The notes under the pieces were generated by a model that saw only the letters and a program-made list of their open reading frames with translations, was not told where the DNA came from and did no database searches. A stretch of 5,633 nucleotides of DNA, taken from contig SKGJ01000420.1 of the NCBI GenBank assembly GCA_007117525.1, positions 1-5,633 on the forward strand. Direction: 5' to 3'. The DNA is from Alkalimonas sp. (GTDB lineage: Bacteria; Pseudomonadota; Gammaproteobacteria; Enterobacterales; Alteromonadaceae). How positions within the stretch are numbered: the first letter of the stretch is position 1; each line of letters opens with the position of its first letter. A program made the translations under genes and the position numbers. Below are positions 1 to 5,633 of the stretch, piece by piece.

Positions 1-1006
1 CTTACGGGTCTGGACAGATCAACAAAGTGAAGCCATTGATCAGGCGTTTTTTCAAAAGCGAATTCAGCGGGCTCAGGGGCTGCGCAGCCTCTGGTTTGCC
101 GGCCAGGATACCACTGGCTACCGGTTGGTGGCGGCCGAGTCCGATGATCTGCCAGGCATCATTGTTGACCGTTTTGACGATGTGCTGGTCTGTCAGTTGC
201 TATCAGCGGGTGCCGAGGCCAATCGCAAGCACCTGCTGGCTGCGCTAAAAGCGCTCTACCCCAACTGCAGCATCTACGATCGCTCCGATGTCGAGGTGCG
301 CAAAAAAGAAGGGCTGGAACTGAAATCCGGCTGGCTGCATCAGCCACTGGCCAGCACCGAAGTCACCATTCGTGAGCATGGCATGCAGGTATTGGTGGAT
401 GTGGCCGAGGGCCATAAAACCGGTTTTTATTTGGATCAGCGTGCCAACCGCCTGCGCCTGCGCCAACTGGCGGCCGGCAAAACCGTGTTGAACTGCTTTA
501 GCTACACCGGTACTTTTGGTGTAGCAGCCCTGCTTGGTGGGGCCACAGCCGTGATCAATGTCGATGCCTCCGAAAGCGCCCTCGCCTTGTCTGAGCGCCA
601 ACTGGCGTTAAATGGCCTGCAGCCAGAGCAAGCCAGCCATGTGAAACAGGATGTGTTTAAGCTGCTGCGCCAGTACAAAGAAGAAGGCAAGCAGTTTGAC
701 CTGCTGATTCTGGACCCGCCGAAATTTGCCGACAACAAAGGCCAGTTGATGGGCGCCTGCCGTGGCTACAAAGACATCAACCGGGTGGCGATGCAGTTGG
801 TGAAGCCAGGCGGTTTATTGCTCACCTTCTCCTGCTCCGGCCTGATGGAAGACAGCTTATTCCAAAAAGTAGTGGCCGATGCAGCGCTGGACGCCGGTCG
901 CGACTGTTTGTTTGTGGAACGGATGCAGCAAGATGCCGATCACCCGGTCGCCAGCTTCTACCCGGAAGGTCATTACTTAAAAGGATTGATCTGCTACCTG
1001 CCTTAA
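1..1006 (+). CDS. rlmI: RlmI-like 23S rRNA (cytosine-C5) methyltransferase, 5'-truncated
   Basis: SAM-dependent methyltransferase expected to make m5C at 23S rRNA position 1962 (E. coli numbering). The reading frame is open from the window edge (first whole codon at base 2), giving 334 visible residues to the TAA at 1004-1006. E. coli RlmI is about 396 residues, so roughly 62 N-terminal residues, mostly the PUA RNA-binding domain, lie outside. The visible start [16 protein letters not shown] matches the family after the PUA domain. The Rossmann methyltransferase part shows the SAM-binding loop NCFSYTG (about residues 164-170), the ribose-binding acidic residue in NVDASE (about 188), DPPKF (about 238-242), and TFSCSG (about 275-280), whose cysteine is the expected catalytic nucleophile. 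[10 protein letters not shown] and the YPEGHYLKG tail are also characteristic. No frameshift or missing key residue is seen. The internal TTG at 125 and in-frame codons near it are not starts, since homology continues upstream. Similarity was judged from memory, not by a search. Confidence 0.95.
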   Translation, partial: LRVWTDQQSEAIDQAFFQKRIQRAQGLRSLWFAGQDTTGYRLVAAESDDLPGIIVDRFDDVLVCQLLSAGAEANRKHLLAALKALYPNCSIYDRSDVEVRKKEGLELKSGWLHQPLASTEVTIREHGMQVLVDVAEGHKTGFYLDQRANRLRLRQLAAGKTVLNCFSYTGTFGVAALLGGATAVINVDASESALALSERQLALNGLQPEQASHVKQDVFKLLRQYKEEGKQFDLLILDPPKFADNKGQLMGACRGYKDINRVAMQLVKPGGLLLTFSCSGLMEDSLFQKVVADAALDAGRDCLFVERMQQDADHPVASFYPEGHYLKGLICYLP

Positions 1007-1024
1007 CCCCGTAGCTGGTCGCTC

Positions 1025-1060
1025 ACACCCGCTATTTCCACACAAACGGCGGGTGTTTGT
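1025..1060 (+). terminator. Possible rlmI terminator hairpin (weak)
   Basis: Nineteen bases after the rlmI stop, ACACCCGC (1025-1032) pairs perfectly with GCGGGTGT (1049-1056) across a 16-base loop, followed by TTGTTGG. A competing 6-bp hairpin, ACAAAC (1042-1047) with GTTTGT (1055-1060), shares the 3' arm. The position suits transcription termination, but the loop is large and the T-tract is poor, so this is tentative. Confidence 0.4.
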
Positions 1061-1073
1061 TGGCATAGCCTTT

Positions 1074-1082
1074 TGGTATGCT
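1074..1082 (+). promoter_or_regulatory. Candidate extended -10 promoter for the YceI gene
   Basis: TGG-TATGCT fits the extended -10 pattern TGN-TATAAT with four of six bases in the hexamer, including the key T at position 1, A at 2 and T at 6. It lies between the rlmI terminator candidate and the YceI start. It would place transcription start near A1089 and leave a leader of about 34 bases. No good -35 box lies 16-18 bases upstream; the TTGGCA at 1060-1065 is only 11 bases away. Inference only. Confidence 0.3.
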
Positions 1083-1122
1083 GCCAGCAGTTTTTTCCCT
1101 TCAGACACAGATAGGTATTTGC

Positions 1123-1692
1123 ATGAAAACAGTGCTTTGCTCTTTGCTGCTTGCGACCAGCCTTGGTGCCAGTGCCAGCTGGCAGCTGGATAACAGTACG
1201 TCGCGGCTGGATTTTGTTTCGTTGAAAAATGATGTGGCCGCCGAAGTGCATCAATTCACGCAGCTTAGCGGCAGCTGGCAAGCCGATGGCAGCTTGCAGA
1301 TCGAGATTGCCGTCTCAAGCTTGCAAACCCATATTCCGATCCGCGACGATCGCATGTGGCAGTATTTGTTCAAACTGGATGATTACCCTGTGATCAGCGC
1401 CACAGGCAGCGTCAATCCGGATGCCGTTGCCGACCTTGCGATAGGCAGCAGCACCACATTGCGGGTACCCTTGCAGCTAAGCATTGTGGGTCAAACCCAA
1501 CGGGTACAAAGTGAAGTCTTGGTCACCCGCCTAGCTGCGAACAGCCTGCAAGTGAATACCCAGGCACCCATTATGGTGAACGGGGATCAATTTGGTTTAA
1601 CCGAAGGTTTGAACCGGTTGCGGGATCTGGCGGGGCTGCAAAACATCAACCCCATGGTGCCGGTGACTTTTACCGTGCGGTTCGAACAATAA
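1123..1692 (+). CDS. YceI-family periplasmic lipocalin-like protein
   Basis: A 189-residue exported protein of the YceI family, a lipocalin-like beta-barrel whose known members bind isoprenoid or other lipophilic ligands in the periplasm. The ligand here is unknown. The ATG at 1123 is preferred over the in-frame ATG at 1078 because it gives a clean signal peptide: MK, a hydrophobic stretch (VLCSLLLATSLG), and an ASA/SW cleavage site after residue 18. The extra 15 residues from 1078 would spoil this and would overlap the promoter candidate. A weak Shine-Dalgarno-like AGATAGG (1109-1115) lies 7 bases before the ATG. The mature part begins WQLDNSTSRLDFVSLKND, then has the alternating pattern of beta-strands and the typical segment VSSLQTHIPIRDDRMWQYLF (about residues 65-84) followed by YPVISATGSV. 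There is no lipobox, so it is probably soluble in the periplasm. It is convergent with the PilZ gene and separated from rlmI by likely transcription signals. Family call is strong; role is not known. Confidence 0.88.
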   Translation: MKTVLCSLLLATSLGASASWQLDNSTSRLDFVSLKNDVAAEVHQFTQLSGSWQADGSLQIEIAVSSLQTHIPIRDDRMWQYLFKLDDYPVISATGSVNPDAVADLAIGSSTTLRVPLQLSIVGQTQRVQSEVLVTRLAANSLQVNTQAPIMVNGDQFGLTEGLNRLRDLAGLQNINPMVPVTFTVRFEQ

Positions 1693-1697
1693 AGCCA

Positions 1698-1774
1698 AGG
1701 GCGTGTTGGCCTTTGCCTTGTATAAATACCAGCCAAGCAGCTGCAAAAACAAACAGCAAAGGTCAAAACGCCCT
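1698..1774. repeat. Long imperfect inverted repeat between convergent genes
   Basis: Arms 1698-1716 and 1756-1774 can form a 19-position stem with 17 Watson-Crick pairs, one G-U pair (1709/1763) and one mismatch (1705/1767), enclosing a 39-base spacer. The left arm begins six bases after the YceI stop. The spacer holds the 8-bp palindrome GCAGCTGC (1737-1744). The left arm can alternatively fold locally, GCCAA (1694-1698) with TTGGC (1706-1710). Neither strand has a strong T-tract directly after the stem, so a simple intrinsic terminator is not clear. It may cap the 3' ends of both convergent transcripts. Confidence 0.7.
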
Positions 1775-1791
1775 AGCCCGTCCGGCGGGCT
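1775..1791 (-). terminator. GC-rich hairpin just after the PilZ stop
   Basis: AGCCCG (1775-1780) pairs with CGGGCT (1786-1791) around a 5-base loop. On the minus strand it starts five bases after the PilZ gene's stop codon and is followed by AGGGCGTTTTGACC, so four T residues lie several bases beyond the stem. This is consistent with a weak terminator for the PilZ gene, possibly acting together with the adjacent long inverted repeat. Confidence 0.45.
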
Positions 1792-1796
1792 GCTGC

Positions 1797-2093
1797 TTAA
1801 TTCATATCAATAAAGGCCAGGCCGAGCTGATAGCAATCGCTGTTTTCCTGACCGCAACGCATGACTTTAGCGGTCGCATCCAGCGGCGGTACGCTGTTGT
1901 TGGCGGACTCCAGTCGAACCCGGATTAACGTGCCCATTTCCAGCGGCTCATTGATATCAACCGACATGCCGGAGGCGCTTAAATCCCGACAAATGCCATC
2001 GACAGTACGGCCGGCTTCCGGATCGGTGATCAACAACTGCACATCGGCATTGACCATCATGCGGTAAAAATGACGCTTATCACTTTGGTTCAC
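1797..2093 (-). CDS. Single-domain PilZ protein (predicted c-di-GMP receptor)
   Basis: A 98-residue cytoplasmic protein consisting of one PilZ domain, the receptor fold for cyclic di-GMP in motility, biofilm and envelope control. Both ligand-binding signatures are intact: RxxxR as RHFYR (residues 7-11) in the N-terminal flexible segment and DxSxxG as DLSASG (residues 37-42). The C-terminal strand CYQLGLAF (about 87-94) is also typical. There is no signal peptide, membrane segment or attached output domain, so it should act by binding a partner protein that cannot be told from this window. The start is GTG at 2093-2091, supported by AGGAG (complement of 2102-2106) eight bases upstream, and homology to PilZ starts immediately after. 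The stop is TAA at 1799-1797. It has its own promoter and lies 298 bp downstream of hrpA on the same strand, so cotranscription is unlikely. Target process and gene name are unknown. Confidence 0.92.
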   Translation of the reverse strand: MNQSDKRHFYRMMVNADVQLLITDPEAGRTVDGICRDLSASGMSVDINEPLEMGTLIRVRLESANNSVPPLDATAKVMRCGQENSDCYQLGLAFIDMN

Positions 2094-2101
2094 AATAACA
2101 A

Positions 2102-2106
2102 CTCCT
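2102..2106 (-). promoter_or_regulatory. Strong ribosome binding site fixing the PilZ GTG start
   Basis: Read on the minus strand this is AGGAG within CAGGAGTT, with an eight-base spacer to the GTG at 2093. The match to the 16S rRNA tail and the spacing are near ideal. It supports the non-ATG start over any internal candidate. Confidence 0.85.
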
Positions 2107-2136
2107 GAGCTTGTCCCTGCTTTTTTGTATTCGATA

Positions 2137-2165
2137 GTTATAAAACGGATTCCAGTCCCTGTAAA
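2137..2165 (-). promoter_or_regulatory. Near-consensus sigma70 promoter of the PilZ gene
   Basis: On the minus strand the -35 box is TTTACA (2165-2160, five of six consensus bases) and the -10 box is TATAAC (2142-2137, five of six), with exactly 17 bases between. Transcription would start near A at 2130, giving a 37-base leader that contains an A6 run and the AGGAG ribosome binding site. This predicts a constitutive, fairly strong housekeeping promoter. The -35 box overlaps a copy of the CAGGGA motif that recurs in the region upstream. Confidence 0.75.
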
Positions 2166-2187
2166 GGAACAATTTAGTTTCCATCCT

Positions 2188-2209
2188 GAAACGGCATCCC
2201 TGCCGTTTC
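2188..2209 (-). repeat. Perfect 9-bp hairpin with GGGA loop (minus strand)
   Basis: GAAACGGCA (2188-2196) and TGCCGTTTC (2201-2209) pair perfectly over nine bases around a 4-base loop, TCCC on the plus strand and GGGA on the minus strand. It lies upstream of the PilZ promoter. Its left arm could instead pair with GTTTC at 2177-2181. The core GCAGGGATGC recurs at 2351-2360. Confidence 0.75.
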
Positions 2210-2223
2210 TCGGAGTCGCCAGG

Positions 2224-2281
2224 AAAAAACGCGGTTTATGTTCAGCGCTTCCATGCGCTTCCCCCCTTCGGGACTGCCGCG
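2224..2281 (-). terminator. Possible branched terminator after hrpA, ending in T6
   Basis: On the minus strand CGCGG (2281-2277) pairs with CCGCG (2234-2230), which is followed at once by six T residues (2229-2224). The enclosed 42 bases contain a smaller hairpin, AGCGC (2244-2248) with GCGCT (2255-2259), and a CCC/GGG complement. The GC stem plus immediate T-run resembles an intrinsic terminator, but the closing stem is short and the loop is long. It would stop read-through from hrpA before the PilZ promoter. Confidence 0.35.
2245..2262. repeat. Short tandem direct repeat GCGCTTCC x2
   Basis: GCGCTTCC occurs at 2245-2252 and 2255-2262, separated by AT. Because the unit contains GCGC, the pair also forms a 5-bp hairpin (2244-2248 with 2255-2259). 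On the minus strand its centre GCATGGAAGC matches the GCAGGGATGC core of the neighbouring hairpins in eight of ten positions. Confidence 0.7.
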
Positions 2282-2305
2282 AAAATTTGCTCCAGGCAAA
2301 TTTTT
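2281..2305. repeat. AT-rich inverted repeat, possibly a bidirectional terminator
   Basis: AAAATTTGC (2282-2290) and GCAAATTTT (2296-2304) form a perfect 9-bp stem with a 5-base loop, extendable by a G-U pair at 2281/2305. On the plus strand the stem ends in a T5 run, and on the minus strand in T4. The stem has only two G-C pairs at the loop side, so it would be a weak terminator. It adjoins the branched structure at 2224-2281. Confidence 0.6.
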
Positions 2306-2315
2306 CCTAGCTCAC

Positions 2316-2343
2316 AAAATCAATGGCTTACACCAATGATTTT
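2316..2343. repeat. Hairpin with 7+3 bp stem
   Basis: AAAATCA (2316-2322) pairs with TGATTTT (2337-2343). After one mismatch, TGG (2324-2326) pairs with CCA (2333-2335) around a 6-base loop. It directly abuts the next hairpin at 2345. Confidence 0.55.
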
Positions 2344-2344
2344 G

Positions 2345-2364
2345 GCAGCGCATCCCTGCACTGC
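2345..2364 (-). repeat. 8-bp hairpin with GGGA loop, second copy of the GCAGGGATGC core
   Basis: GCAGCGCA (2345-2352) pairs with TGCACTGC (2357-2364), with one G-U or A-C type wobble depending on strand, around TCCC (plus) or GGGA (minus). The ten bases at the tip, GCAGGGATGC on the minus strand, are identical to those of the hairpin at 2188-2209, while the outer stem bases differ. That pattern suggests one repeat family with compensating stem changes. Confidence 0.65.
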
Positions 2365-2370
2365 GTTAGT

Positions 2371-2390
2371 ACCCGCCTTTCAGGACGGGC
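2371..2390 (-). terminator. Hairpin immediately after hrpA stop
   Basis: On the minus strand, CCCGTC (2389-2384) pairs with GGCGGG (2377-2372), including one T-G pair, around a 6-base loop. The stem begins three bases after the hrpA TAG. It is followed by TACTAACG rather than a T-run, so it is more likely an mRNA 3'-end stabilising hairpin than a self-sufficient terminator. Confidence 0.4.
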
Positions 2391-2391
2391 A

Positions 2392-5300
2392 CTATTTAAA
2401 CTCCGCGATGGCGTTTAGGATCCGTTTCACCGAAACCGGATAGGCCGTGCCCAGGGTTTGCGCAAACAAAGACACCTTTAATTCTTCAATCATCCAGCGA
2501 ATAGCCTGCACCCCAGCTGGGACCACAGCAGCCGTTTTGTACTGCGCCAACAGCGCCTGATAGGCTTGCTCGGCCCGCTGGTAGTCGTGCATCATCAAGC
2601 GATCCCGGTGCGGGTCTATCGGCAGTTTTTCCAGCCGTTTTTCCATCGCTTTCAGATAGCGCAGCAAATCCGGCAGCCGCTGGGCGCCATGAGCACTGAC
2701 AAAGCCTTTGAACAACAGGCTGTCCAAATGCTGTTTCACCTCGCCCTGTGCCTGCACATGGGCCAGCTCGACCTTGCCTTTTAAACGTTTTTGAATTTGA
2801 TGACCGAGTGACAAAATCTGCTCGACCAACAGGGCTATTTGCAGCACCTGCTCGTTCAGCTCTGCCCGTACCTGCTCTTTGACTGCCGCGAAGTCTTCGG
2901 CTGTCGCCGGAAACGGCTGCTGCGCCAACATCGCATCCACCGCTGCGGCAATGCAGTCGTCAATCAGCTCCAGCACCTTACCAAAGGGATTGAAATAAAG
3001 CCCAAGCTTGGCCTTGTTGGGCAAGGACTCCTGCAGGTATTTAACCGGTGACGGAATATTCAGCAGCACCAAGCGCCGCAGCCCCAGCAAGCTGGTGGCT
3101 TCGGCCTGCCCAGCGTGATCCAGCAACTTGATGGCCACCGAGTCGCCTTCATCGACCAGGGCCGGAAACGCTTTGATTTCATAACCGGCCTGCAACTGCA
3201 CGTACTCTTTGGGCAAGTGACCAAAGCTCCACTCGGTGATTTTCACCTGCTCAATATCCGGCTCTGCCACCTCGCTTAGGGTTTGCTGCACATCGCCTTG
3301 CAACTGCTGCTTTAACAGCGCCAGTGAACGGCCCTGAGCCAGCAGTTTGCCGCTGGCATCCAGCACCTGAAAGTTCATCTGCAAATGCTCCGGCAGACTG
3401 GCGAGATCCCAGGCATCTTCCGGCACTGTGGTGCCCGACATCCGCTTGAGCTGAGCGGTCATTGCATCCAATAATTTGCCCTGGCCCGGCACCAGCGATT
3501 GCAACAAGGCATCGGCGTAATTGGGCGCGGGCACAAAGTGGCGCCGATAGCTTTTCGGCAAGGATTTGATTAAAGCGACCAACAGCTCATGCCGTAAGCC
3601 CGGGATCAACCAGTCAAAGCCCTTATCCTCCACCTGATTCAGCAAGGCCAGCGGGATCACCAAGCTGACACCATCGTCCAGCTCGCCGGGAGCAAAATGG
3701 TAGCGAAGCGGCAGCTTCAGATTGCCCTGACTCCAGAGATCCGGAAACTGACCTTCGCCCAAGTCATCGGCGGCTCTTTTTTTCAGGGCTTCCGGATCGA
3801 AGTGCAAAAAGCGCTGATCTTCTTTGCGCTTTTGCCGCCACCACTTGGCAAAGGCGGCTCTGTTGTTGGCCTCCACCGGCACCCGCTCGGCGTAAAAACG
3901 CACCAGGTCCTCTTCATCCACCAGAATGTCGCGGCGCCGGCTTTTGTCTTCCAGCGCAATCACCTCATCCAGCAGTTTGCGATTGTGCGCTAAAAAGGCT
4001 TCCTGCTGCCCCAGCTCTTCGTGCACCAAGGCTTCACGAACAAAGATCTGATGGCTGGTGACAGGGTCAATATTGCTGTACTGCACCGGCCGCTTGCCCA
4101 CCACGATGACGCCGTACAAACTGACTTGCTCAAAGGCAATGACAGCGCCCCGCTTCTTCTGCCAGTGCGGCTCGCTGTAGCTGCGGCTAACCAGATGTTC
4201 GGCCAGCGGTTCCACCCAGTCCGGCTCAATTTTAGCCAGGCTGCGGGCATAGAGTTTGGAGGTTTCCACCCACTCGGACGCCATCACCCATTTGGGTTTG
4301 CGTTTAAATAAGTGGCTACCGGGAAAGGCGTAAAAACGGGTCTGCCGCGGCCCCAGATAATCGGCATCGGCATCTTTGCAGCCTATCTGGCCCAGCAAAC
4401 CACTGAGCAAACTGCGGTGGATTTCACCGTAACCGGCGGTTTGCTGGTTGGGGGTAAAACCCAGCTCCTGCATCAGCTGGGTTAACTGATAAACCAGATC
4501 CTGCCATTCGCGCACCCGCAGGTAATTCAGCAACTCGGTTTTGCACAGTTTGCGAAACTGATTGCTGCTAAGCTCCTGTTGCTGCTGTTGCAGGTACTGC
4601 CAGAGCTTGAGGTAGCTGACAAAGTCCGAGTCCTGATCGGCAAAACGGCTGTGCAGCTCATCGGCTTTTTGCTGTTTATCCAGCGGCCGCTCGCGCGGGT
4701 CCTGAATCGATAACGCTGCGACAATCACCACCACTTCGCTCAGTGCCTGCTGTTTGGGCGCTTCGAGCAGCATGCGGCCAAGCCTTGGGTCAATCGGCAA
4801 GCGCGCCAACTGGCGGCCCAGCTCGGTCATTTGCAACTGACCGCCGTTGCGTTTGGTTTCAACCGCTGCCAGCTCCTCCAGCAACTTAATGCCATCGGTG
4901 ACAAAGCGACTGTCCGGCCGCTGCAAAAACGGAAACTGCTCGATACCGCCCAGTTTTAGCGACAGCATTTGCAAAATCACCGAAGCCAGGTTGGTTCGCA
5001 GAATTTCCGGATCCGTGTACTCGGGCCGGTTTAAAAAGTCTTCTTCACTGTACAGCCGGATGCAGATACCGGCTGCAACCCGGCCACAACGGCCTTTGCG
5101 CTGATTGGCGCTGGCCTGGCTGATGGGTTCAATCGGCAACTGCTGCACTTTGGAGCGGTAGCTGTAGCGGGAAATTCGGGCGGTACCGGGATCTATCACA
5201 TAGCGAATACCCGGCACCGTTAACGAGGTCTCGGCCACGTTGGTGGCTAGCACGATGCGCCGGCCCGGATGGGATTGAAAGACCCGGTTTTGTTCGCCAG

Positions 5301-5633
5301 CGCTGAGCCGTGAATAGAGCGGCAGAATTTCGGTATGCGGCAGTTTCAGTTTTTCCAGGGCATCGGCGGTATCGCGAATTTCGCGCTCACCGTTTAAAAA
5401 AACCAGAATGTCGCCCGGCGGCTCGCGGTACAGCTCCTCCACCGCATCGAACAGATTTTGCAGGGGGTCACGCTCTTTATCGTCCGGCCCCTCGTTGTCG
5501 TCGAAGGGTCGGTAGCGCACTTCCACCGGATAGGTACGGCCCGAGACTTCGATGACCGGCGCATCGTTAAAGTGTTTGGAAAAACGCTGTGGATCAATGG
5601 TGGCCGAGGTGATGATCACCTTCAGATCCGGTC
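2392..5633 (-). CDS. hrpA: HrpA, DEAH-box ATP-dependent RNA helicase, 5'-truncated
   Basis: A large cytoplasmic RNA helicase. E. coli HrpA has been linked to mRNA processing and more recently to release of stalled, collided ribosomes. The frame is open to the window edge (last whole codon ends at 5631) and shows 1,079 residues to the TAG at 2394-2392. E. coli HrpA is about 1,300 residues, so about 220 are missing, including the P-loop (motif I) and the DEAH box (motif II). The visible fragment starts PDLKVIITSATID, which holds motif III (SAT). Then come GDILVFLNGEREI (about 73-85, motif IV region), ATNVAETSLTVPG (about 128-140, motif V) and QRKGRCGR (about 177-184, motif VI, arginine finger). 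Winged-helix/ratchet and OB-fold regions follow, then the long HrpA-specific C-terminal region (DUF3418 type) with IPGLRHELLVALIKSLPK and GLYFNPFGKVLELIDDC. The GTG at 5619 is internal, not a start. The frame is intact. A five-glutamine run at 4576-4590 sits in a variable linker. Confidence 0.96.
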   Translation of the reverse strand, partial: PDLKVIITSATIDPQRFSKHFNDAPVIEVSGRTYPVEVRYRPFDDNEGPDDKERDPLQNLFDAVEELYREPPGDILVFLNGEREIRDTADALEKLKLPHTEILPLYSRLSAGEQNRVFQSHPGRRIVLATNVAETSLTVPGIRYVIDPGTARISRYSYRSKVQQLPIEPISQASANQRKGRCGRVAAGICIRLYSEEDFLNRPEYTDPEILRTNLASVILQMLSLKLGGIEQFPFLQRPDSRFVTDGIKLLEELAAVETKRNGGQLQMTELGRQLARLPIDPRLGRMLLEAPKQQALSEVVVIVAALSIQDPRERPLDKQQKADELHSRFADQDSDFVSYLKLWQYLQQQQQELSSNQFRKLCKTELLNYLRVREWQDLVYQLTQLMQELGFTPNQQTAGYGEIHRSLLSGLLGQIGCKDADADYLGPRQTRFYAFPGSHLFKRKPKWVMASEWVETSKLYARSLAKIEPDWVEPLAEHLVSRSYSEPHWQKKRGAVIAFEQVSLYGVIVVGKRPVQYSNIDPVTSHQIFVREALVHEELGQQEAFLAHNRKLLDEVIALEDKSRRRDILVDEEDLVRFYAERVPVEANNRAAFAKWWRQKRKEDQRFLHFDPEALKKRAADDLGEGQFPDLWSQGNLKLPLRYHFAPGELDDGVSLVIPLALLNQVEDKGFDWLIPGLRHELLVALIKSLPKSYRRHFVPAPNYADALLQSLVPGQGKLLDAMTAQLKRMSGTTVPEDAWDLASLPEHLQMNFQVLDASGKLLAQGRSLALLKQQLQGDVQQTLSEVAEPDIEQVKITEWSFGHLPKEYVQLQAGYEIKAFPALVDEGDSVAIKLLDHAGQAEATSLLGLRRLVLLNIPSPVKYLQESLPNKAKLGLYFNPFGKVLELIDDCIAAAVDAMLAQQPFPATAEDFAAVKEQVRAELNEQVLQIALLVEQILSLGHQIQKRLKGKVELAHVQAQGEVKQHLDSLLFKGFVSAHGAQRLPDLLRYLKAMEKRLEKLPIDPHRDRLMMHDYQRAEQAYQALLAQYKTAAVVPAGVQAIRWMIEELKVSLFAQTLGTAYPVSVKRILNAIAEFK

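Larger units (their letters stand above)
2094..2391. other. Gene-free spacer between hrpA and the PilZ gene
   Basis: This 298-bp stretch contains no credible coding region. It holds, from the hrpA side, hairpins at 2371-2390, 2345-2364, 2316-2343 and 2281-2305, the nested structure and direct repeat at 2224-2281, the hairpin at 2188-2209, and then the PilZ promoter and leader. An ATG-started plus-strand frame at 2125-2310 (61 codons) runs through all the inverted repeats, has no ribosome binding site and looks fortuitous. Confidence 0.75.

Noticed and set aside
1..1006. Functional link between rlmI and hrpA as a ribosome-related cluster
   Set aside because: They are on opposite strands, separated by two unrelated genes with their own signals; adjacency alone does not support a joint system.
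1078..1122. Upstream in-frame ATG start for the YceI protein
   Set aside because: It would add 15 residues ahead of a clear signal peptide and overlap the promoter candidate; the ATG at 1123 fits better.
1713..1928. Plus-strand 71-codon frame overlapping the PilZ gene
   Set aside because: It crosses the long inverted repeat and lies antisense to the well supported PilZ coding region; its protein has no recognisable pattern.
2245..2262. Possible CRISPR-like repeat
   Set aside because: Only two 8-base units separated by two bases; no spacer-sized intervals, no further repeats and no cas genes.
2125..2310. Plus-strand 61-codon frame in the hrpA-PilZ spacer
   Set aside because: It runs through several inverted repeats and over the PilZ promoter, has no ribosome binding site and no recognisable domain; probably a chance frame in repeat DNA.
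5617..5619. GTG as the start of HrpA
   Set aside because: The frame continues upstream with PDLK, matching the family sequence before motif III, so the gene is cut by the window edge.
1..5633. Defence system, prophage, transposon or other accessory island
   Set aside because: All four genes are common chromosomal families, base composition looks even, and no transposase, integrase, toxin-antitoxin, nuclease or attachment site is visible.

Overview
This is an ordinary stretch of bacterial core genome. The best guess is a gammaproteobacterium of the Alteromonadales/Chromatiaceae type, such as the Rheinheimera/Alishewanella group. That placement rests on remembered similarity of the proteins to E. 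coli RlmI and HrpA and on the general look of the intergenic DNA, so the order-level call is moderate and the genus is only a guess. Base composition looks mid-50s % G+C and even across the genes, with no sign of recent transfer.

Layout: (1) 1-1006, + strand, the 3' five-sixths of rlmI, a 23S rRNA m5C methyltransferase cut by the left edge. (2) 1007-1122, a short gap with a possible terminator hairpin followed by an extended -10 promoter candidate. (3) 1123-1692, + strand, a secreted YceI-family lipocalin-like protein. (4) 1693-1796, a convergent gap holding a long imperfect inverted repeat and a second GC-rich hairpin. (5) 1797-2093, - strand, a 98-residue single-domain PilZ protein with a GTG start, a strong ribosome binding site and a near-consensus sigma70 promoter. 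(6) 2094-2391, 298 bp with no credible gene but full of small inverted repeats, several sharing a GCAGGGATGC-like core. (7) 2392-5633, - strand, the C-terminal four-fifths of hrpA, a DEAH-box RNA helicase cut by the right edge.

The genes do not form a pathway. rlmI and hrpA both act on ribosomes or RNA, YceI is a periplasmic ligand-binding type, and PilZ is a cyclic-di-GMP receptor; each appears to be its own transcription unit. I see no defence system, mobile element, CRISPR array, tRNA or rRNA. The part most worth a second look is the hairpin mosaic between hrpA and pilZ, which looks like a dispersed intergenic repeat and also contains a possible branched terminator.
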